A stretch of DNA of 33,146 nt from an uncultured Pirellula sp. (GCA_903930765.1 CAIYZV010000291.1:1-33146); one strand, 5' to 3'. Counted from the stretch's first letter, positions 8,330-18,886 are shown. Made by a program: numbers and translations. Notes: generated by a model from the letters alone, not told the origin.

Positions 8330-8443
8330 GTTTGGGGAAAATCGCGGGGCGAGTTTTTGGGAGACTTAAAATCCGATACACTATCGAAAGATGGTTGGAA
8401 TTCCCCCACGTGCGATTTAGCCCCATTTTGGCGGAGGTTTGCA

Positions 8444-9304
8444 ATGGCCACTGAATTGATGGATTCCGAATTGATGGATTCAGAACTGAACGGTTCTAGA
8501 GGGTGCTGCCTTACATCCGGCTTCCGAAAATCGCTCGGAAATTGGGGGCCATTCCTGGCGGGTTCCTTGGCAGGTCTCGGACTTTGCGCTGCATTGGCCG
8601 TTGCGTTTTGGTGCGGGCGAGCTAGCTCGAACCCATCCGAATGGCAGAGCCTTTCGGCGATTCCCTCGGACCGTATCCATCCTGAACTCCGCGGAATTGA
8701 GCAACTGCGAGCATCCGCGACGCACGGCGGTCCGACGATGGCGGTATGTACCGCACAAGTGGACGAAAACGCGGAAGGATTCTTTACATTGGATTACCTC
8801 ACCGGAGATCTCAAGGGCTGGGTCTACTACCCTCGCATGGCGGCCTTTGGCGGTCTCTTTGCAACCAATGTCCTCCAATACCTTGGCCCTCCAGGAAAGA
8901 ACCCTGAGTACCTGCTGATCAGCGGCGGCGCCCTTCCGGGACCATCCGGCTCCAACGTCCGCGCTGCTTCGTCACTCCTCTATGTCATCGATGTCAAACT
9001 GGGTTCTTTTGTCGCGTTTACGATTCCTTGGAACCGATCGATGGAGAACTCCGGTGTTCAACAAATGAATACGTTTGTGCCCGTGGGTGGGGACTTCATT
9101 CGACCCATGATGGGTCCCGGCAATCGCAAGCCACCTGCTGTGAATCCCAACGCGAATAACAAGGCTGGGAACGCGAATCCTAACCCGAACGATCCGAACA
9201 ATGGCGATCCGGATAACCCAGATCCCAATGCTCCGAATCCAAACCAGCCACCCAAAAACAATCAGCCCAATAACAATAACAACAACCGGAAGCCTGCGAA
9301 GTAG
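8444..9304 (+). CDS. Membrane-anchored protein with Asn/Pro-rich tail, function unknown
   Basis: I do not recognise a named family. The 286-residue protein starts at ATG 8444, supported by GGAGG at 8433-8437 six bases upstream; the frame runs back to a TTG at 8357 that has no such site. An N-terminal cytoplasmic stretch contains three tandem five-residue units (ELMDS, ELMDS, ELNGS). One transmembrane helix follows at about residues 32-55 (FLAGSLAGLGLCAALAVAFW). A compact domain of about 150 residues then contains VCTAQVDENAEGFFTLDYLTGDLKGW and ends near IPWNRSMENSG. The last 65 residues are almost only Asn, Pro, Asp, Gly and Lys (NPNPNDPNNGDPDNPDPN), likely disordered and outside the membrane. 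Its stop lies nine bases before the BtaA-like gene, so the two are probably co-transcribed. Confidence 0.75.
   Translation: MATELMDSELMDSELNGSRGCCLTSGFRKSLGNWGPFLAGSLAGLGLCAALAVAFWCGRASSNPSEWQSLSAIPSDRIHPELRGIEQLRASATHGGPTMAVCTAQVDENAEGFFTLDYLTGDLKGWVYYPRMAAFGGLFATNVLQYLGPPGKNPEYLLISGGALPGPSGSNVRAASSLLYVIDVKLGSFVAFTIPWNRSMENSGVQQMNTFVPVGGDFIRPMMGPGNRKPPAVNPNANNKAGNANPNPNDPNNGDPDNPDPNAPNPNQPPKNNQPNNNNNNRKPAK
8453..8497 (+). repeat. In-frame tandem repeat of 15 bp inside a coding region
   Basis: GAATTGATGGATTCC occurs at 8453-8467, with one mismatch at 8468-8482, and in diverged form at 8483-8497. It encodes three consecutive five-residue units near the N-terminus of the membrane protein. Confidence 0.9.
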
Positions 9305-9313
9305 TCGAACGAA

Positions 9314-10507
9314 ATGGCAATTAGTGAATGGGTGAGTGGACGGGTATTCAAATTCGTTCACGGTAATAACCTCGTCTACAACACCTGTTGGGAAGACCCT
9401 CGATTAGATCGTCAAGCGTTGGAGTTAACTTCGCATGATCGTCTCTTGGTGATCACGTCGGCAGGTTGTAATGCGTTGGATTATCTCTTGTGCGGCGTTG
9501 GCCATGTCTACGCCGTGGACATGAACCCGCGTCAGAATGCTCTGCTCGAACTGAAATCGTCGGCGATTCGAAACCTCGACTACGATCAGTTCTTCCAGAT
9601 GTTCGGGCACGGTCGACTGCCAGGTGCTGAAGCCATCTACGCGGCAAAATTAAGGCAATCTCTCTCTTCGGTCACTCGCAAGTACTGGGATCGCTGGATT
9701 CGTTTCTTCGATGATCCGAAGAAAACGTTTTACTTCCGTGGTACCTCAGGGGCATTTGCCCACATGATCGGTAGCTATGTCCAGAAAGTCGCCCGCTGCA
9801 AGAAGGAAATCGTCGAGCTGCTCGACACGCCAAGCCTCGAGGCCCAACAAGCTCTCTATCCCAAGCTGAAAGAGAAGATTTGGTCTAAGACTTTGCAATT
9901 TGCAATGAATCGCGACACCACCCTGAGCATGCTCGGTGTCCCCAAAGCCCAGCGGCGACAAATCGACGAGCAATATCCAGGTGGAATTGTAAAGTTCGTC
10001 GAGGATTCAATCGATGCCGTATTCTCCAAGATACCTCTGCAGGACAATTATTTCTGGAGAGTCTACATCACCGGTTCCTACACTCCCAACTGCTGCCCTG
10101 AATACCTCAAACCCCATAACTTTGAAAAACTTCGGGATAGTGGCCTCGATCGCCTTACCATCCAAACCGACTCCGTCGAAGGCTTCCTGCGAAAGCACAA
10201 CGGGCAGATCTCCCGCTTTGTGCTGCTCGATCATATGGACTGGCTCAGCGATCATTACTTCCCACTCCTCGAGTCGGAATGGCAAGCCATCATCAATCGC
10301 GCCGCGCCGAAAACCCGTATCCTATGGCGATCGGGCGGCCTGCGAACGGAGTTCATCGACAATGTTACAGTCCGTCGCAATGGCAAGTCTGTCATGTTGC
10401 CTGAGTTGCTCACGTATCACAAGGAACTGGCGAACCAACTGCATCAGCTCGATCGCGTCCACACCTATGGCAGTTTCTACATCGCTGACTTGGCCGATGA
10501 AACCTAA
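9314..10507 (+). CDS. BtaA-like SAM-dependent 3-amino-3-carboxypropyl transferase (DUF3419)
   Basis: DUF3419 proteins include BtaA, which moves the 3-amino-3-carboxypropyl group of S-adenosylmethionine onto diacylglycerol in the first step of betaine lipid (DGTS) synthesis. The 397-residue protein opens with VYNTCWEDPRLDRQAL near residue 21. A Rossmann-type SAM-binding segment follows, VITSAGCNALDYLLCGVGHVYAVDMNPRQN near 46-76, with the acidic Asp of YAVDMN expected to hold the ribose. Further family-like blocks are FFDDPKKTFYFRGTSGA near 130, the CCPEYL region near 260 and VLLDHMDWLSD near 305. No BtaB-like N-methyltransferase is adjacent, so a complete betaine-lipid route is not shown here; the substrate could differ. 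It follows the membrane protein gene by nine bases and is closed by a hairpin terminator. Confidence 0.82.
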   Translation: MAISEWVSGRVFKFVHGNNLVYNTCWEDPRLDRQALELTSHDRLLVITSAGCNALDYLLCGVGHVYAVDMNPRQNALLELKSSAIRNLDYDQFFQMFGHGRLPGAEAIYAAKLRQSLSSVTRKYWDRWIRFFDDPKKTFYFRGTSGAFAHMIGSYVQKVARCKKEIVELLDTPSLEAQQALYPKLKEKIWSKTLQFAMNRDTTLSMLGVPKAQRRQIDEQYPGGIVKFVEDSIDAVFSKIPLQDNYFWRVYITGSYTPNCCPEYLKPHNFEKLRDSGLDRLTIQTDSVEGFLRKHNGQISRFVLLDHMDWLSDHYFPLLESEWQAIINRAAPKTRILWRSGGLRTEFIDNVTVRRNGKSVMLPELLTYHKELANQLHQLDRVHTYGSFYIADLADET

Positions 10508-10550
10508 CCGATTTAGCTCATAATCGCATCGAAGAACAACGACGGCACCC

Positions 10551-10587
10551 GGAGCGAGGATCCCCTATATCCTCGCTCCCTTTATTT
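10551..10587 (+). terminator. Intrinsic terminator after the BtaA-like gene
   Basis: GGAGCGAGGAT (10551-10561) pairs perfectly with ATCCTCGCTCC (10569-10579) around a seven-base loop and is followed by CTTTATTT. It lies 43 bp after the stop codon. Confidence 0.88.
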
Positions 10588-10659
10588 CCCCGCCACCTTG
10601 GACTCAATGTCCATTTGTTCAACTCCCATTTGATGGATCCTCAATAGAAAGCCTTCCAG

Positions 10660-11865
10660 ATGATTCCCCTTCCTCGTGGATTTCGTTTTGCCGGTGTTTC
10701 GTGCGGCATCAAGAGCCGAGCCAACGCAAAAGACGTTACCTTGATCATCTCCGACCAACCGTGTGTCGCTGCTGGTGTCTATACCACCAATCAAATCGTG
10801 GCAGCACCCGTGGTCATCTCCCGTTCTCGCACACCGAGCGATCGCATCCGTGGCATCGTGGTCAATAGTGGCAATGCCAACGCATGCACCGGAACGCGAG
10901 GGCATAGCGATGCCATTGAAATGACCCGGTTGGCAGCCCAAGCCGTCTCGCATCAAACACCGCTTTCTGATGACCAGTTCGTCGTCATGAGCACCGGGGT
11001 GATCGGTCGATTCTTGCCGATGGAAAAAGTGCGCGATGGGATCCAGCGCGCTGCGGGCGCGCTGGGTAGTTCCGAATCCCACTTCCTCGATGCTTGCGAT
11101 GGAATCATGACCACCGATGCTTTTCGCAAGATCGCATACCGCACCGCCTATTGTGGGATGAGAGAGCATACGTTGGTTGGAATGTGCAAAGGAGCTGGGA
11201 TGATCGGCCCCAAAATGGCGACAATGCTCGCCATCGTCGTCACCGATGTTCCACTCGAACCGCTCGATGCTCAACGTATTTTACAAGCCGCGGCGAACCG
11301 CTCCTTCAACTGCATCAGTGTCGAAGGGCACATGAGCACCAACGATTCTTTAGTGCTGTTGGCGAAAACACCCTCGGAAGAGGAACCCGCACTCAATGAG
11401 ATGGATCAAGCCATCTTTGCGGCAGATTTGACGGAGTTGTGCATCGAGCTCGCCAAAAAGATCCCCGACGATGGTGAAGGAGCTACGCACTTGATCGAAA
11501 TTCGCATCCAAGGCGCCAACAACGACGCCGATGCCGACGCGATCGCCCGTAGCATTGCACTGAGCAATCTGGTGAAGACAGCCATCACCGGCGGCGATCC
11601 GAACTGGGGCCGAATCGTATCTGCAGCAGGTTACGCTGGGGTTCCCATCTCTCCATCGCGAACCGCCTTGAAGATCAACGAGATCCCGATCTTTGATAAA
11701 GGGGAACCTCTTCCATTCGATGCCAAGGTGGTAAGCCAATCGATCAAATCTCAAAAGCTCACGTTGGTCGAACTCCAAGTCGGACTCGGCCCTGGCTCAG
11801 CCGTCCACTGGACCACGGATTTGAACACCGAATACGTCCGGTTCAATTCGGAATACACCACGTGA
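10660..11865 (+). CDS. argJ: Bifunctional ornithine/glutamate N-acetyltransferase ArgJ
   Basis: ArgJ recycles the acetyl group from N-acetylornithine to glutamate in arginine synthesis. Some members also use acetyl-CoA, which cannot be decided here. The 401-residue proenzyme shows the family hallmarks: TNQIVAAPV near 43, VVNSGNANACTG near 67, STGVIGRFLP near 111, the self-cleavage site KGAGMIGPKMATML with the nucleophile Thr188, CISVEGHMSTNDS near 218, DPNWGRIVSAAGYAG near 310 and the C-terminal RFNSEYTT. It starts at ATG 10660, the only ATG that gives the full family N-terminus (IPLPRGFRFAGV). A four-base overlap joins it to a small downstream frame. No other arginine genes are in view. Confidence 0.96.
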   Translation: MIPLPRGFRFAGVSCGIKSRANAKDVTLIISDQPCVAAGVYTTNQIVAAPVVISRSRTPSDRIRGIVVNSGNANACTGTRGHSDAIEMTRLAAQAVSHQTPLSDDQFVVMSTGVIGRFLPMEKVRDGIQRAAGALGSSESHFLDACDGIMTTDAFRKIAYRTAYCGMREHTLVGMCKGAGMIGPKMATMLAIVVTDVPLEPLDAQRILQAAANRSFNCISVEGHMSTNDSLVLLAKTPSEEEPALNEMDQAIFAADLTELCIELAKKIPDDGEGATHLIEIRIQGANNDADADAIARSIALSNLVKTAITGGDPNWGRIVSAAGYAGVPISPSRTALKINEIPIFDKGEPLPFDAKVVSQSIKSQKLTLVELQVGLGPGSAVHWTTDLNTEYVRFNSEYTT

Positions 11866-12131
11866 CCAAGGAAGATGCCGATTTTCTGGCAGTGACGCTA
11901 GCGAAGCTCGGTGGCAAAACACGGGCCAGGGAAGCGCATCGAGGAGAAACTCTGATTCTCGGGCCCAGAAATTCGGTCGTAGAATACCATCACCTTGGCC
12001 CCAAATCGAAATCTATCATCCAACGAATGAAAGCCGCGAATCGTCCCGTCTATCGTTGCACATCAGAGCAACTTCGGACTATGATCCTAGACCCGACAAA
12101 ACCTTGGCTAGCTCCGGATGCACATGCATGA
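11862..12131 (+). CDS. Small basic hypothetical protein overlapping argJ
   Basis: An 89-residue frame begins with a GTG that overlaps the argJ TGA stop (GTGA), an arrangement typical of translational coupling. The product is basic and soluble-looking, with the stretch KTRAREAHRGETLILGPRNS near residues 18-38 and no membrane segment. I recognise no family. In its favour are the exact overlap and a continuous frame with planctomycete-like codon use. Against it are the GTG start, the short length and the lack of a known homologue. It is likely expressed with argJ if it is real. Confidence 0.45.
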   Translation: MTKEDADFLAVTLAKLGGKTRAREAHRGETLILGPRNSVVEYHHLGPKSKSIIQRMKAANRPVYRCTSEQLRTMILDPTKPWLAPDAHA

Positions 12132-12339
12132 GGTGAGTCGCTCACGCATCGTCAAATCGGTCTGCTCCATTTTGCACTCAGGCAGCCACTCCATTTTTCC
12201 CTACCGATTCGGAATCGACGAAACGGACGACGACGAGCAGGTCGTACACCACCGGTATTTCAAAAATCCACGTGCGAGAATACGACGTGAAGTGATGGAT
12301 CCTACTATTCATGCTTAGTCAATTTTCCCAACGACCCAG

Positions 12340-12623
12340 TCAGCGCTGGGTGGCGGCAGACTGAAACGGCTCGTTGCAACTTTTCGATCATCGCCAGTAT
12401 CGGGGGATATCGGCTTCAACGTCCCGTTGCCACTTGCTAACACGCGTGGCTCGGATTCGATTCGCTATGCCAATCCCCATCAGAGCCCTAAGCGTCAGCG
12501 CCGGGTGGAGGCACACTGATACGGCTCGTTGCAACCTTTCGATCATGGCCAGTATCGGGGGATATCGGTTCCAGCGTCCCATTGCCACTTGCTTACACGC
12601 GTGGCTCGGATTCGATTCGCTAC
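12340..12623. repeat. Two tandem copies of a 129 bp element (155 bp period)
   Basis: Positions 12340-12468 and 12495-12623 are about 90 percent identical and separated by 26 bp of unique sequence. Each copy begins GTCAGCGC(T/C)GGGTGG and ends CTCGGATTCGATTCGCTA, and each contains the possible stem GCCAC...GTGGC. The element occupies most of the gene-free stretch 12132-12652 between the small argJ-linked frame and birA. Open frames on both strands through it are repeat artefacts. It may be a dispersed non-coding repeat or the edge of a miniature element; no terminal inverted repeats or target duplication are evident. Confidence 0.93.
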
Positions 12624-12652
12624 AAGAAAACCATATGCGCATTTACGTGTCA

Positions 12653-13465
12653 TCACGTAACGATAGGGCGTACGGTACCTGAAAGCACTCGTTCGTTGCG
12701 ACCGAAACGATCGATGACGATGAGTGCCCCCGTGCTATCGATCCCGCTGGCGACCCCTTGAATGACACGATCGGGCAACGTGACCTCGACCATTCGTCCA
12801 GAGAGCCAATCCCATGATTCCCAATTCGATTGGATCCACTGTGGGTCGCTGCGCCATTCCTCGTGGACAGCGATCCAACGATTGAGGAAATGAAGTAGGA
12901 CTGACTCCGGCGTGATCGCTTCTTCGATCCGAGACCCGAATGTCTCATGCAAACTGATCGCGGTTGATCGCAATTCTTCCGGCGCATTCGAAAAGTCAAC
13001 GCAGCAATTGATACCGATTCCAATGATACAAATGTCGTGGCTGTTCTCGTCGATCCGCGCAGACGATTCCATCAAAATACCGCAGATCTTGCGATCCTCG
13101 AGGTACACGTCGTTGGGCCATTTGACATACGCTCGTCCATGGGCGAGTTGCGTAATGGTTTGTGCGACAGCCATTCCCGCCAGCAACGGGAGCTTGGCGG
13201 ATTCTCTGTCTCGCTGCGACCACGGCATCGCGATCGAGAACATCAAGCAGCCATCGGGAGACCACCATGTGTTTCCGCCTCGTCCGATCCCTCGCGATTG
13301 GCGATCGGTGACGATAAGGGAAGGGATTGGGAACTGACCCGATCTGCATTCTCTGGCGAGATAGCGATTGGTGGAGTCAACTTCGCTGAACCACTCCACC
13401 TTTTTGAAGTGATCGAGCTCGTGGATCGCTTGGATCGCTGCGGCGCGGCGCACTTCCGAAAGCAT
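12653..13465 (-). CDS. birA: Biotin-[acetyl-CoA-carboxylase] ligase BirA (no DNA-binding domain)
   Basis: The enzyme activates biotin to biotinyl-AMP and transfers it to the biotin carrier protein of carboxylases. The 270-residue protein has the catalytic domain with VDSTNRYL near 29, SRGIGRGGNTWWSPDG near 57-72 (the adenylate-binding loop), VKWPNDVYLEDRKICGILME near 114-133 with the key Lys115, and IGIGINC near 147. A C-terminal SH3-like domain covers about 215-270. It lacks the N-terminal helix-turn-helix of E. coli BirA, so it is a monofunctional ligase and not a repressor. Its start codon directly abuts the stop codon of the TPP-dependent decarboxylase gene, so it is almost certainly in the same operon. 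Confidence 0.94.
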   Translation of the reverse strand: MLSEVRRAAAIQAIHELDHFKKVEWFSEVDSTNRYLARECRSGQFPIPSLIVTDRQSRGIGRGGNTWWSPDGCLMFSIAMPWSQRDRESAKLPLLAGMAVAQTITQLAHGRAYVKWPNDVYLEDRKICGILMESSARIDENSHDICIIGIGINCCVDFSNAPEELRSTAISLHETFGSRIEEAITPESVLLHFLNRWIAVHEEWRSDPQWIQSNWESWDWLSGRMVEVTLPDRVIQGVASGIDSTGALIVIDRFGRNERVLSGTVRPIVT

Positions 13466-15178
13466 TTAGACGCGAAGCCCCAGTCGTTCTGCCAATCGCA
13501 ACAACGACCGACTAGCATCATTCTCGATCAGCTTGACATGGATCAAATGAAGCTGGCTGCGGTCGGCCCAGGCCTCGGTCATTGCGGCATCAAACTCCCG
13601 TTCGTTCGAGACTAAGTGCCCTTTGCCTCCACCGTACACCTCAGGGAGTTTCGAATAATTCCACACGGCGATTTCGTTGTACTTCCACGTACCTTTCTGC
13701 AGAAATCGCTCGGTACCATACCCATGATTGTCGAGGACAATAATGATCGGTGAATACCCGAGTCGGATCAAGGACGACATTTCTTGACCGGTCATCTGGA
13801 ATGCACCATCACCTGCGATGACCAAGACACGGTCTTGGGGTTTGGCGACGCACGCGCCGAGGGCTGCGGGCACCGCGAAGCCCATCGATGTGTAGTACGC
13901 CGGAGACAAAAAGTCGGTCCGTTCATGGATCACTAGTTCCGAGGAAGCAAAAAGCGAATCGCCGATATCCGCGATCACGATGGTTTCCGCGTCGATTTGG
14001 GTATTGATCCGTTCCATGATTCGGGTCACCGACAAACCGCGATCCGGATCGACTTGGAAGGCTTGAGGCTTCTTCAGATGAAGGTCATCAGGAATATGAC
14101 GTCTGGCTGGGCTGGGATTCGCCGCGATGATCTTTTCGATGAACTCATTCAATGGGACGTTGGGGTACTGATGGTAGGAGATCTGCAGTTGCTCGCTGGT
14201 TGCATAGATGCAATTCCGGACATCGAGTTTCGCGGTGTAGATCCCTAGATTGATATCGGTCATGAAGGTACCGAGGAGGAGAACGCAGTCGCTATCCTCG
14301 ACATAATGGGTGACTTCTTCGCGGCCCATGGCACCTTCGTAGAGTCCGACGAAGAGAGGGTGGGTCTCATCGACCACACTCTTCCCGAGAATCGTCGCCG
14401 CGATAGGAATTCCGGCTTGTTCGGCCAACCGGATGACTTGATCCTGCAATCCGAATCGATGAATTTCGACTCCAGCGATGATCAAGGGTTTCTTCGCACG
14501 GTTGAGCCGTTCGATGGCTTCGCGGACCGCTTCGTCCAATGCGAGATGGTCGTACGAAAGGGCTGGTCGACGATACGCATGAGCGATCGGGGGAACGACA
14601 TCGACCATATCCCGAGGAAGTTCGATGTAGACCGGCCGTTTGAAGCGGTAGCACGCGTCGAGGACGCGATCGATTTCGCTGAAGGCTGTCGCCGGATCAT
14701 CCAATTCAGTCGCGGCGATGCAGAGCTTTTCAAAGACTTCGCGCTGGGTACTGAAATCTCGGACCTTGTGGTGCAGCAGTGGGTTGTTGACCCGTTCCTT
14801 GAGTCCAGGAGAGCCGGTCAGCACGACGACAGGTGATTTTTCCGCGAACGCACCGGCCACGCTGTTACATACAGATAGTCCCCCAACGCAGTAGGTAACG
14901 CACAACGCCCCCATACCGTGGATCCTCGCATATGCATCCGCAGCGAAACCTGCGCAATCCTCGCGAGTGCAGCCGACGACATTGATATCGCTCTCTTCGA
15001 GCATGCTGTAGAAATTGAGCACGTAGTCTCCGGGGATGCCGAAGCAGTCGCGGATGCCGTAGTCCTCGAGCCGGTTGATCAGGTACTGACCGATCGAGAC
15101 GTCCCGTCGTCCTTTGCTATGATCGGATGCATGTTTCGCATGCGTATTCTTATCCATCGAACTGAGCGCATTGGACAT
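13466..15178 (-). CDS. Thiamine-diphosphate-dependent 2-oxo acid decarboxylase (PDC/IPDC-like)
   Basis: The 570-residue protein belongs to the pyruvate/indolepyruvate decarboxylase group, which converts a 2-oxo acid to an aldehyde and CO2. The N-terminal Pyr domain includes FGIPGDYVLNF near 46 and the cofactor-activating Glu73 in TREDCAGFAADAYAR. The adjacent histidines His136-His137 in NNPLLHHKVRDF match the HH motif that separates decarboxylases from acetolactate synthases. A central Rossmann-like domain follows. The C-terminal PP domain carries GDGAFQ (456-461) and the metal ligand Asn484 in LDNHGYGTE. The substrate cannot be read from sequence; pyruvate, branched-chain oxo acids and indolepyruvate are all possible. 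It lies 59 bp after thiC and abuts birA, so it would be co-transcribed with an enzyme that makes the precursor of its own cofactor. Confidence 0.87.
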   Translation of the reverse strand: MSNALSSMDKNTHAKHASDHSKGRRDVSIGQYLINRLEDYGIRDCFGIPGDYVLNFYSMLEESDINVVGCTREDCAGFAADAYARIHGMGALCVTYCVGGLSVCNSVAGAFAEKSPVVVLTGSPGLKERVNNPLLHHKVRDFSTQREVFEKLCIAATELDDPATAFSEIDRVLDACYRFKRPVYIELPRDMVDVVPPIAHAYRRPALSYDHLALDEAVREAIERLNRAKKPLIIAGVEIHRFGLQDQVIRLAEQAGIPIAATILGKSVVDETHPLFVGLYEGAMGREEVTHYVEDSDCVLLLGTFMTDINLGIYTAKLDVRNCIYATSEQLQISYHQYPNVPLNEFIEKIIAANPSPARRHIPDDLHLKKPQAFQVDPDRGLSVTRIMERINTQIDAETIVIADIGDSLFASSELVIHERTDFLSPAYYTSMGFAVPAALGACVAKPQDRVLVIAGDGAFQMTGQEMSSLIRLGYSPIIIVLDNHGYGTERFLQKGTWKYNEIAVWNYSKLPEVYGGGKGHLVSNEREFDAAMTEAWADRSQLHLIHVKLIENDASRSLLRLAERLGLRV

Positions 15179-15237
15179 GAAAGACCTGTATGGGCTTGAA
15201 GAGGGTTCTTGGTTGGAAGTTGGATACCGTCGAGTGT

Positions 15238-17129
<1,892 letters not shown>

Positions 17130-18077
17130 ATGAGTGAAGCTCGCAAGCAGAAATTGCAAAGTTTGATCTATTCGATCCAAACGACGGATCCCTTTTCGGT
17201 CGCTTGGGCAAAGACCCAATGCAGAGATTGTGCCCCTGCCTACGTGACTCGAGTATTGAAACAGTTGGCGCGCGATGGTCATCTCGAGGAGACGGTCGAC
17301 CGCAATGAGTCGGTGTATCGCTGGGTACCGGACAAGTTCGATGCGGTGCATGGCTGGATCCATCGCCAAGTGTACGGAGAGCAGATCAAATCTGGACCGG
17401 AGTCCGATCGCCCGCGCGAGCAACTGCTGCGCGACGGGGTGTCGCGATTGAGCGATGCTCAGCTCCTCGCCATCCTTGTTCGGGTGGGAGTCCCCGGCGA
17501 GTCAGCCGTCCAAGCAGGCACTCGGCTGTCGGCTAGCTTCGCTGGGGATCGTTTGGCAGACTTGACCGATTCCAGCTTGGCCGAATTGCGGCAGATGAGC
17601 AAAGCCATACGCAAGGATAGCTACTGCCAGATCATGGCAGGGATCGAATTGGGGCGGCGGATCGCGGCGCTGCGGGATATCAATCCGGTTTTACCTGCCA
17701 GGATTCGAGGCTCGGAGGATGCAATCTCCTACTGCATGACACGTTTTGCGAGGTTAGCGAATGATGGCAAGCAGGAGGAGTTCCACATCGTCACACTCGA
17801 TACGCAGCACGGGCCGATCAAAGACCATCGGATTACGGTAGGGACTCTCGATGCGAGCTTAGTCCATCCTCGAGAAGTTTTCCGGCCCGCCATTCGAGAC
17901 AGCGCTTCTGCTATCCTACTGGTGCATAACCATCCGTCGGGTGACCCTACGCCCAGTCGGGAGGATCATGCTGTCACCGACCGGCTTGCCAAAGTTGGCG
18001 AACTGGTCGGTATTCGCGTTTTGGATCACATCATTGTCTCCAAGCAATGCGGCAAGAGCATCATGGCCGAACGCTAG
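17130..18077 (+). CDS. radC: RadC-family JAMM-domain protein with extra N-terminal domain
   Basis: RadC (UPF0758) proteins carry a JAB/JAMM metal-binding domain; despite the name their role in DNA metabolism is unproven. From ATG 17130 the protein has 315 residues, about 90 more than E. coli RadC. Residues 1-75 form an added module (SLIYSIQTTDPFSVAWAKTQ, then PAYVTRVLKQLARDGHLEE and ESVYRWV) that reads like a winged-helix DNA-binding fold. The usual N-terminal part follows at about 90-175 (RPREQLLRDGVSRLSDAQLL, a helix-hairpin-helix region). The JAMM motif HNHPSGDPTPSREDH gives His266, His268 and Asp279, and VHPREVFRPAI precedes it. The frame extends upstream to 16833, but that part shows no conservation-like pattern, and MSEARKQKL is the sensible start. 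The DUF1080 gene follows after 50 bp. Confidence 0.85.
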   Translation: MSEARKQKLQSLIYSIQTTDPFSVAWAKTQCRDCAPAYVTRVLKQLARDGHLEETVDRNESVYRWVPDKFDAVHGWIHRQVYGEQIKSGPESDRPREQLLRDGVSRLSDAQLLAILVRVGVPGESAVQAGTRLSASFAGDRLADLTDSSLAELRQMSKAIRKDSYCQIMAGIELGRRIAALRDINPVLPARIRGSEDAISYCMTRFARLANDGKQEEFHIVTLDTQHGPIKDHRITVGTLDASLVHPREVFRPAIRDSASAILLVHNHPSGDPTPSREDHAVTDRLAKVGELVGIRVLDHIIVSKQCGKSIMAER

Positions 18078-18127
18078 TTGCGATCCGTTTCTGAAATCCA
18101 AGCTAACAACCATCAAAAAGGTCCATT

Positions 18128-18886
18128 ATGAACTACACGAATTTGAAACCGATTCTTACCCTGAGCCTCCTTGCCGCTTTCGCGACGACTGCTGGTACAT
18201 CCTTTGCTCAGGAGAACAAGACGTCCGCCGGGGCTAGCACACAAGCGACTGTAATCCTCGACACGACGGGATCAGACTGGGTGGAGTTAGGAGCTAGCGA
18301 CTTTGTCCGCGCGAATTGCGATGAAGCAACATGGACCTGGGATGGTGCAACGGTCCACTGCACCGGCAAGCCGGTCGGCGTTTTACGCTCGAAGAAAAAA
18401 TACCGCAATCTCGAGTTCGTCGGCTGGTGGCGCCATTTATCCAAGGGAGGAAACTCGGGGTTCTTCCTTTGGACCCCCGAAGACGCATTGGAGAAACTCG
18501 TCCCGAATCGCTTGCCAGATGCGGGAATTGAAGTGCAGGTCCTCGACCACGGCTACACCGAACAGTACGAAGCATCATCGGGCAAGAAAGCGACTTGGTT
18601 CACCACCAACGGGGATATCTTTCCCGTAGGCAGGTCCAAACTGAAGCCCTTCCCACCCTTGTCGCCAGACGGATCCAGGAGTTTTCCAAAATCAAACCAT
18701 AGCCTTGGTACCCCCGAGTGGAATTTCTACTACGTGCGAGCGATCCAGGGTGAGGTTCGCCTATGGGTGAACGGGCATGAGGTATCGGGCGGTTCTGGAG
18801 CCAATCCCGCCGAGGGCTATTTGTGCTTGGAGTCGGAAGGCGCACCCGTCGAATTTCGGAACATCCGGATTCGTGAGCTTCCGTAA
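18128..18886 (+). CDS. Secreted DUF1080 (3-keto-disaccharide hydrolase-like) protein
   Basis: The 252-residue protein begins with a signal peptide (hydrophobic residues 8-25, cleavage near TSFAQ). The mature part is a single DUF1080 concanavalin-like beta-sandwich. Typical blocks are TWTWDGATVHCTGKPVGVL near 67, YRNLEFVGWWR near 91, GNSGFFLWTP near 108, DAGIEVQVLDHGY near 130, EWNFYYVRAIQGEVRLWVNG near 197 and PVEFRNIRIRELP at the end. DUF1080 proteins are greatly expanded in planctomycetes; some members hydrolyse 3-keto-glycosides, so a role in extracellular or periplasmic sugar breakdown is likely but not proven. No oxidoreductase partner lies nearby. The ATG is used, with only a weak AAAGG seven bases upstream. 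Confidence 0.9.
   Translation: MNYTNLKPILTLSLLAAFATTAGTSFAQENKTSAGASTQATVILDTTGSDWVELGASDFVRANCDEATWTWDGATVHCTGKPVGVLRSKKKYRNLEFVGWWRHLSKGGNSGFFLWTPEDALEKLVPNRLPDAGIEVQVLDHGYTEQYEASSGKKATWFTTNGDIFPVGRSKLKPFPPLSPDGSRSFPKSNHSLGTPEWNFYYVRAIQGEVRLWVNGHEVSGGSGANPAEGYLCLESEGAPVEFRNIRIRELP

Noticed and set aside
12118-12318. A 66-codon plus-strand frame after the argJ-linked small gene
   Set aside because: It lacks a ribosome site and any recognisable feature and overlaps the previous frame.
12374-12682. Open frames through the 129 bp repeat (both strands)
   Set aside because: Both repeat copies keep the same frames open by their sequence alone; the frames run into the end of birA and have no start signals.
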